Assembly (NCBI GenBank): GCA_020635115.1
Contig: JACKAK010000008.1
Span: 124,001-188,000 of the forward strand
Origin: Halobacteriovoraceae bacterium
GTDB taxonomy: Bacteria; Bdellovibrionota; Bacteriovoracia; Bacteriovoracales; Bacteriovoracaceae
Direction of reading: 5' to 3'
Length of the DNA stretch: 64,000 nt
Part shown: piece after piece, positions 62,342-64,000 of the stretch
Numbering within the stretch: position 1 is the stretch's first letter
Layout: each line of letters begins with the position of its first letter
Notes under the pieces: generated by a model
What the model saw: only the letters and a program-made list of their open reading frames with translations
Told to the model about the DNA's origin: nothing
The model's database searches: none
Program-made: the position numbers and the translations under genes

Positions 62342-63533
62342 ATGAAACTAATTTTTAGCTTATTATTTCTATTTAATATATCTACTCTTTTATCAAATGA
62401 AGAGATTTCATATCCTCAATGTGAAAGACATTTTGGAAATATTTTATTCAAAGCAATTGATGATTTCTATACTAAATACCCTGAGTACAATCTTCAAAAT
62501 CAAAAGATTGACACACAACTTATTGAAAAGTTTCTGAGTAAAAGGAACAAGAACCTAGGTCTTTCCCAATTTTTAGATATTAATAATATTACAATTTTAA
62601 CAATAAAGGATTTATCTGAGTGGTTAGATCTCTCAGTAAAAAATGCTTCTGAGTTCTAAAAATGCAGAACAAGGCACAATGCTTGTCCAGATTGTAGAAC
62701 ATTTCACATATTATGCTGAAGAAAGTCAGCTGCTTATGAATAGTCACCCTCTAGTAAAAAAGGCACATAGAATATTTTTAGACCTAGCAGATGCATTTTC
62801 TTCACAAATTCCTAAATTCACTCCAAAACTAATAAGTATTCCAAAAAATGCATCTTATCAGGAAATTGATGAAGTCTTTGATGTATCCAATGAACAAGTC
62901 GCCTATTGGTCTTTAATTTCTTTAAAATTATATTTGGATCCGAATTATCTTAATGATTGGTTTTCTCGTATAAAAATACCAAATCAAAGTGATTATAATG
63001 AACTTCGCTATATCTCAAACACGATCAATCATGTTTTTCTCAATATTTTATCATCTCATATTTTTAAAAATAGAGTGAATGAGTTAGAGTATAAATTTAT
63101 TAATTTTTACATTCAGGATATTCATCTAAATGGTTTAAATACTGGAAATTTATTAGGAATGTTAGAAATTTCAGATGTTCACGGAAGCAAATTTTTGAAA
63201 GTTCAAAACATCATAGCAAACTATCTCAATTCCTTTTATGAAAATAATATTAATGTACCAAGTATTTCTGATAAGAATAACTTCTACTCTATAAGAGATT
63301 TTTATAAAATGAAAAAGCTTTGGAAAGTTTCCCTTAGTTATGGATGGCAAAATCCTCTGAATAACGAGGATGGATTACACAGGCAAGAACTTATTGATTT
63401 TATTATCAAGAAAAAGAATTTTAAAAGGCCCACAATAGATATGGAAACTCGATTCATGCAATTATCGAAACAAGGTAAGACCCAACATGAAATTATGTCT
63501 ATTCTTAGAGATGAGGGTTATTTCCAGTTTTAA
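62342..63533 (+). pseudogene. Exported protein gene with a frameshift near 62650
   Basis: The first frame (62342-62659) has a signal peptide (MKLIFSLLFLFNISTLLS) and about 105 aa. A second frame (62643-63533, 296 aa, no signal peptide) takes over with a 17-base overlap. Deleting 19 bases between two AAAAATGC words (62639-62646 and 62658-62665) gives one continuous frame (SVKNAEQGTMLV), so the intact gene would code for about 390 aa. The second part is helical (IFLDLADAF, HEIMSILRDEG). No family recognised. Separate coupled genes remain possible but less likely. Confidence 0.55.
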
Positions 63534-63689
63534 ATATAAGGTATTTAACTACAATGATATCTTTCTTTATGAGAGATAAATCCGTTAATCTATATATTGT
63601 TTAAATAAGAGTACTTTTTACCACACAATATTCGAATGCTTGCATGCCATGACAACTTTCGTTATAAGCAATGCTCCGGGGGAAAAGGT

Positions 63690-63887
63690 ATGATTGCAAG
63701 AATTTTTAGAATTTTAAATTTCACTGAAATTTTAACATCACAGCATTTATTCGGCCAAAAAAAAAGTAAAACAAATGAGAGAACTCAAAATTTTATTGTG
63801 AATAACAAATGGTTTTATCCCAAAGAAAGAGCTGACTATCAAAATACACTCAATACCTTAAGAGCTGGCAGAGGTGATTTTAAATAA
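63690..63887 (+). CDS. Small protein of unknown function
   Basis: 65 aa from ATG 63690, supported by GGGGGAAAAGG just upstream; the frame is open further 5'. It is basic with an N-terminal amphipathic start (MIARIFRILNFTEILT). Its stop is followed directly by a TTG start of the next frame. No family recognised. Confidence 0.5.
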   Translation: MIARIFRILNFTEILTSQHLFGQKKSKTNERTQNFIVNNKWFYPKERADYQNTLNTLRAGRGDFK

Positions 63888-64000
63888 TTGCCAGGCCAGT
63901 TTACAATTACTTTTTTTAAAACAGATATTCTGCCTTATCAAATACTAGGAGTGATAGTTTTAATATATTCCATATATTTTGTAAGAAACATTAAACTTGT
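63888..64000 (+). CDS. Start of a membrane protein (runs out of window)
   Basis: The frame begins at TTG 63888 with AGAGGTGA 10 bases upstream and stays open to the end. The visible 37 residues include a hydrophobic stretch (ILGVIVLIYSIYFV). It may continue as an integral membrane protein, for example Lgt-like, but this cannot be settled from so short a part. Confidence 0.4.
   Translation, partial: MPGQFTITFFKTDILPYQILGVIVLIYSIYFVRNIKL

Noticed and set aside
1..64000. CRISPR arrays, rRNA or tRNA genes
   Set aside because: No regularly spaced repeats and no cloverleaf or rRNA sequence recognised when reading the gaps.

Overview
The window (roughly 31% G+C by eye) looks like chromosome from a Gram-negative predatory or Bdellovibrio-like bacterium, most likely Bdellovibrionota of the Bacteriovorax/Halobacteriovorax/Peredibacter kind. 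This is an inference from the mix of genes: a TIGR02147-type regulator, many fast-evolving lipoproteins and secreted proteins, exported proteases, outer-membrane barrels, many orphan receiver, HPt and PilZ proteins, and a strong excess of the word GGCC in AT-rich DNA. I see no rRNA, tRNA, CRISPR array or insertion sequence.

Layout. 1-3.2 kb: the end of cheB converges on a three-gene MCE/Mla-type lipid transport operon whose ATPase has lost every canonical nucleotide-binding motif. 3.2-12.2 kb: a phosphorelay cluster with a hybrid histidine kinase, free HPt proteins, receiver and pseudo-receiver proteins and a PAS-HisKA-REC protein without an ATPase domain, interrupted by plsC and a tyrosine recombinase. 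12.5-18.1 kb: a membrane-bound class III cyclase and a two-gene operon of a PilZ protein plus a HAD-PlsB-PilZ fusion; both units start at sigma28 (FliA)-like promoters. 19-28.3 kb: secreted or lipoprotein genes, a FeeM-like N-acyl synthase, and a nitroreductase divergent from a TIGR02147 regulator with two shared direct repeats between them. 28.3-34.2 kb: a repeat-containing exported protein, a cyclic-nucleotide-gated K+ channel coupled to a globin-like acidic protein without proximal His, a nitronate monooxygenase/FabK-type flavoenzyme, an MnmD-type methyltransferase and a small lipoprotein pair. 34.2-38.6 kb: a tandem duplication of a porin plus a small PstS-like gene, in which the small genes are almost identical at DNA level while the porins have diverged. 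38.6-44.8 kb: a MORN protein, a HAD phosphatase, an XRE regulator, an LVIVD-repeat lipoprotein with an in-frame UGA, a second tyrosine recombinase and a small gene with a third sigma28-like promoter. 44.9-64 kb: mostly exported proteins (metalloproteases, a YiiX-like papain-fold protein, porins, MsrA, an exported NadD-like nucleotidyltransferase, ankyrin proteins, a DUF481 barrel) plus several interrupted genes.

How parts may work together. The cyclase at 12.5 kb could supply cAMP or cGMP to the channel at 29 kb. The sigma28-like promoters would tie the cyclase and a c-di-GMP-responsive acyltransferase to the motile stage of the life cycle. The phosphorelay proteins around 3-12 kb look like a branched HPt/REC network that shares a neighbourhood with cheB. 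These links are inferred from gene content and motifs; none is shown directly by sequence alone.
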